In this document: positions 61,821 through 64,000 of the stretch, piece after piece
How the letters are laid out: each line of letters begins with the position of its first letter
Position numbering within the stretch: the first letter of the stretch is position 1
Assembly (NCBI RefSeq): GCF_014655955.1
Contig: NZ_BNBO01000034.1
Span: forward strand, 1-64,000
Reading direction: 5' to 3'
Source: Kitasatospora indigofera
GTDB lineage: Bacteria > Actinomycetota > Actinomycetes > Streptomycetales > Streptomycetaceae
DNA length: 64,000 bases
Program-made: the position numbers and the translations under genes
Notes under the pieces: model-generated
The model's database searches: none
Told to the model about the DNA's origin: nothing
What the model saw: only the letters and a program-made list of their open reading frames with translations

Positions 61821-63248
61821 TCAGCCGGCGGCGGGAACGCGCCCGCGCAGGGCGGCCGCCAGCGCCCCGACGGTGGTCTCCGCGTACGCCGTCCCCGCCA
61901 GCAGCCACTCCAGGTCGCGGAGGAAGACCGCGCTCCCCCGGCCGGCCAGGAACCTGCGGTCGGCGCAGAGGGTGATCACCGATCGCGCGCTGTCCGGGCC
62001 GGCGGGTGCCTCCAGCTCCTGGAGGAACAGGAAGAACTTGGCACCCTTCTGGTCGAAGTCCCACTCCGGGTCGGAGAGTTCGGTACGGTCCAGGGCGCCG
62101 GCGAGAGCCTCGGGCGATCCGGCGGCCGGTGCGCCGAGCGGCTGCTGCCCGGACCCGAAGCGGACGTCGTTGAAGAAGCAGAAACCCCCGGTGCGCAGCC
62201 CCCGTTCGGTGCCGATCCGCTCGATCAGCTCCTCCAGCGCCCGGGGCTCGTACTCGGTGTGCCGGTACCCGGTGGCGGCGGCGCCGCCCACCCGCCGCAG
62301 GAAAGCGTCGAAGGTCTCCTCGCGGAGTTCGGCGCGCACCAGCGCGTTCTGGTTGAAGGCGCCGACCAGGGCCTGGTTCTCGGGGCGGAACCGGGTCGCC
62401 ACGATGGTGCGCAGGGCCGCGGAAGGCTCGCCGGTGTAGAGCGCCAGCAGCAGCAGGGTGCCGGCCTGCAGCACCACGGAGGGGCTCAGCCGGGCGCGCC
62501 GGGCGTGCTCGGCGGCGGCCAGGGCCAGGGCCGGCGAGCTCAGCCGCGACCACTGCCGGTCCGAGGGGCCGCCGTCGCGCAGGTCCTCCACCATCGCGGC
62601 GGGCAGTTCGCGCAGCGCCCGCTCCCAGAAGAGCAGCGCCCGCTGCTCGCTCCTGCGGGCGGGCTCCGAGGCCTCGTAGCCGGCGCGCTCCAGCGGCTGC
62701 TGGGCCCGGGGCGCGAGGCCCGGCGGGTCGGTCAGCAGCTGGGCGAGGTCCGCCCGGAGGATGGACAGGCTCCAGCCGTCGATGGCGAGGTGGCTGAGGC
62801 ACAGCACCACCACCGCGGCGTCGGGCCCGTCGGTGACGACCGCCGCCCGGACGGGTGGTTCGGCGGCCGCGAAGGGGGTGGAGCGCAGCTGCCGTCCGAC
62901 CTCCTCGGCGGTGTCCCGGGGCCCCGCCGCGCCGGCCGGGTGCAGCCGGACGGGCAGGGTGCCGCCGGGCAGCACGGTCTGGAGCGGACCCCGCGGTCCT
63001 TCGGAGAACAGGGTGCGCAGCGAGTCGTGGCGTTCGACGAGCAGCCGGACGGCCGTGGCGGCCCGTCCGACGGCCGTGCCGGACGGCGCGGGGACGGCCA
63101 GTACCAGATTGGTCGAGGTGTCCTCGGGGGGCAGCCAGCGCAGCACGTCCCAGATGGCCACCTGGCCCCAGGTCATGGCGGCGGTGACGGGCGGCCCGTC
63201 GGTGCCGAAACCGATCGCGAGGGTGTCGCCCGCGGGTGGTCGGTTCAT
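61821..63248 (-). CDS. Free-standing condensation-domain protein 2
   Basis: 475 residues, paralogue of the protein at 57609: TWGQVAIWDVLRWLPPEDTS near 26, LLVERHDSLRTLFSEG near 70, active-site CLSHLAIDGWSLSILRADLA near 148 (HHxxxDG with the first His as Ser), ATRFRPENQALVGAFNQNALV near 300 and CFFNDVRFG, DQKGAKFFLFLQEL. The ATG overlaps the stop of the synthetase-like gene upstream (ATGA). This coupling suggests that it uses the aminoacyl-carrier made by that protein. Confidence 0.85.
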   Translation of the reverse strand: MNRPPAGDTLAIGFGTDGPPVTAAMTWGQVAIWDVLRWLPPEDTSTNLVLAVPAPSGTAVGRAATAVRLLVERHDSLRTLFSEGPRGPLQTVLPGGTLPVRLHPAGAAGPRDTAEEVGRQLRSTPFAAAEPPVRAAVVTDGPDAAVVVLCLSHLAIDGWSLSILRADLAQLLTDPPGLAPRAQQPLERAGYEASEPARRSEQRALLFWERALRELPAAMVEDLRDGGPSDRQWSRLSSPALALAAAEHARRARLSPSVVLQAGTLLLLALYTGEPSAALRTIVATRFRPENQALVGAFNQNALVRAELREETFDAFLRRVGGAAATGYRHTEYEPRALEELIERIGTERGLRTGGFCFFNDVRFGSGQQPLGAPAAGSPEALAGALDRTELSDPEWDFDQKGAKFFLFLQELEAPAGPDSARSVITLCADRRFLAGRGSAVFLRDLEWLLAGTAYAETTVGALAAALRGRVPAAG

Positions 63249-64000
63249 GCTGGTTCCCTCCGTGCGGCGGCGGCCTCGCGCAGCGGTGCGGGCCAGTCGG
63301 CGGGGTCGTCGCCGGTGTGGGCCCGGATCCAGTGCGCCCATCGTTCGAGTCCGAATCCGATGCAGGCCGAATAGGCGGCGCCGTCCGGGCCGTCGATGCC
63401 GAAGCCGGTGCCGAAGTGCTGTTGGTGCAGGTTCACCGAGGCCACCGCGACGTCGGGGGCGCCGTGCGGCAGCCGGGCGCGCAGTTCGTGCTTGACCTCG
63501 TAGGCGGACTGGAAGGCGAGGTAGTCGACCCGGTCGGGGGTGAAGAACGGGTCGTTGGCCGTCTCCAGCCGGCACGGCAGGCCGACGGAGCGGGCGAGGG
63601 ACTCCAGCCGCTCCAGCATGTCGTCCCGGAAGGCGCGGGCGCCTGCCGCGTCGCCGACGTAGACGATCTCGCGCATCGTGAAGGCGGTCAGCCGGGTGGC
63701 GGAGACGGCCGACGGCAGTTCGCGCCGGGCGCAGCCGGCCCGGGCGGTCGCCCGTACGGGGGCCGGCAGCGGCCGGTCGGCCAGTGCGGCGAACAGGTGC
63801 AGGCAGACCGCGGGGGCCAGGACCGCGCCGCCGGGCACGAGTTCGGCCCGGCGGGCCGCGCGGTCGGGCGCGGCGGCGAAGCGGTCGAGGGCGGCCAGGT
63901 CGGGGCCGACCTCGGCGGCCGCCAGGAGGTTCTGCGGGAAGGAGCGGGTGTATCCGGCGCGTTCGACGGTCGACCAGTCCACCAGGTGCGGGGCGGTGTA
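63245..64000 (-). CDS. Class II aminoacyl-tRNA-synthetase-like protein, probable amino acid:carrier protein ligase (N-terminus beyond window)
   Basis: About 250 residues are visible and the frame stays open to the right edge, so the GTG at 63982 is not necessarily the start. Visible class II features: LTAFTMREIVYVGDAAGARAFRD near the middle (motif 2 region), ETANDPFFTPDRVDYLAFQSAYEVKHELRA, and VASVNLHQQHFGTGFGID with the motif 3 CIGFGLERWAHWI. This is the layout of the seryl-tRNA-synthetase-like proteins that lack a tRNA-binding arm and load glycine or alanine onto carrier proteins. The amino acid used here is unknown. Confidence 0.8.
   Translation of the reverse strand, partial: YTAPHLVDWSTVERAGYTRSFPQNLLAAAEVGPDLAALDRFAAAPDRAARRAELVPGGAVLAPAVCLHLFAALADRPLPAPVRATARAGCARRELPSAVSATRLTAFTMREIVYVGDAAGARAFRDDMLERLESLARSVGLPCRLETANDPFFTPDRVDYLAFQSAYEVKHELRARLPHGAPDVAVASVNLHQQHFGTGFGIDGPDGAAYSACIGFGLERWAHWIRAHTGDDPADWPAPLREAAAARREPA

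Overview
The window is very GC-rich and densely coding. Genes are led by GTG as often as ATG and usually preceded by a GGAGG-like ribosome binding site, and there are many 4-base stop/start overlaps (ATGA, GTGA). With the gene content (MbtH/NRPS genes, a CYTH-CHAD protein, mycelial-type ABC sugar importers, many XRE/HxlR/ArsR regulators, mostly leading in both directions) this points to a streptomycete (Streptomyces/Kitasatospora type). No rRNA, tRNA, insertion sequence, integrase or CRISPR array was seen.

Region 1, about 1-25 kb, is chromosomal metabolic and stress genes: two pirins (one cut by the window edge), an alpha/beta hydrolase, a low-molecular-weight phosphatase, a MurG paralogue, a PAP2-type membrane protein, two paralogous carboxylate-amine ligases, a three-gene molybdenum hydroxylase operon (8645-12176), a CYTH-CHAD protein, an Ohr peroxidase with a divergent HxlR regulator, an XRE-cupin regulator with a divergent methyltransferase, and an amidase. 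Region 2, 20.9-28.7 kb, is a glycan-use locus: a LacI regulator, a binding-protein/permease/ATPase importer, and a secreted GH92 alpha-mannosidase read divergently. Both promoters carry the same LacI-like TGGTAACGTTC site. Region 3, 28.8-33.5 kb, holds an MFS exporter with its ArsR-type regulator (22-24 bp operator seen), a broken SpoIIE phosphatase remnant and an APC permease.

Region 4, 33.8-38.8 kb, is an arsenic-type island: arsenate reductase, three different ArsR regulators, an aquaglyceroporin in place of an Acr3/ArsB pump, an ArsN1-like acetyltransferase, a small CC-rich protein and an ArsO-like flavoprotein with a Cys-rich tail. Three of the ArsR-fold genes in the window have inverted repeats with a 6-base spacer at their start.

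Region 5, 41.0 kb to the right edge, is an atypical nonribosomal peptide-like biosynthetic cluster that I cannot match to a known product. A 16-gene leftward operon (56877 to 41021) encodes, in order of transcription: an unrecognised protein, a ferredoxin, a haem-oxygenase-like diiron enzyme, an HpcH/HpaI aldolase, a cupin, a hydrolase, a free carrier protein, a GcvT-like protein, a P450, a beta-hydroxyacid-dehydrogenase-like enzyme, a GNAT, an acyl-AMP ligase, a VOC protein, a second GNAT, an MbtH-adenylation-carrier fusion and a free-standing thioester reductase. Rightward from 57609 lie a free condensation protein and a three-gene ABC exporter. Convergent to these, from the right edge, lie a class II aminoacyl-tRNA-synthetase-like protein (amino acid:carrier protein ligase family) translationally coupled to a second free condensation protein. 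The inferred logic is three separate carrier-loading routes, amide bond formation by free condensation proteins, oxidative tailoring, and reductive release as an aldehyde or alcohol. The right boundary lies outside the window.
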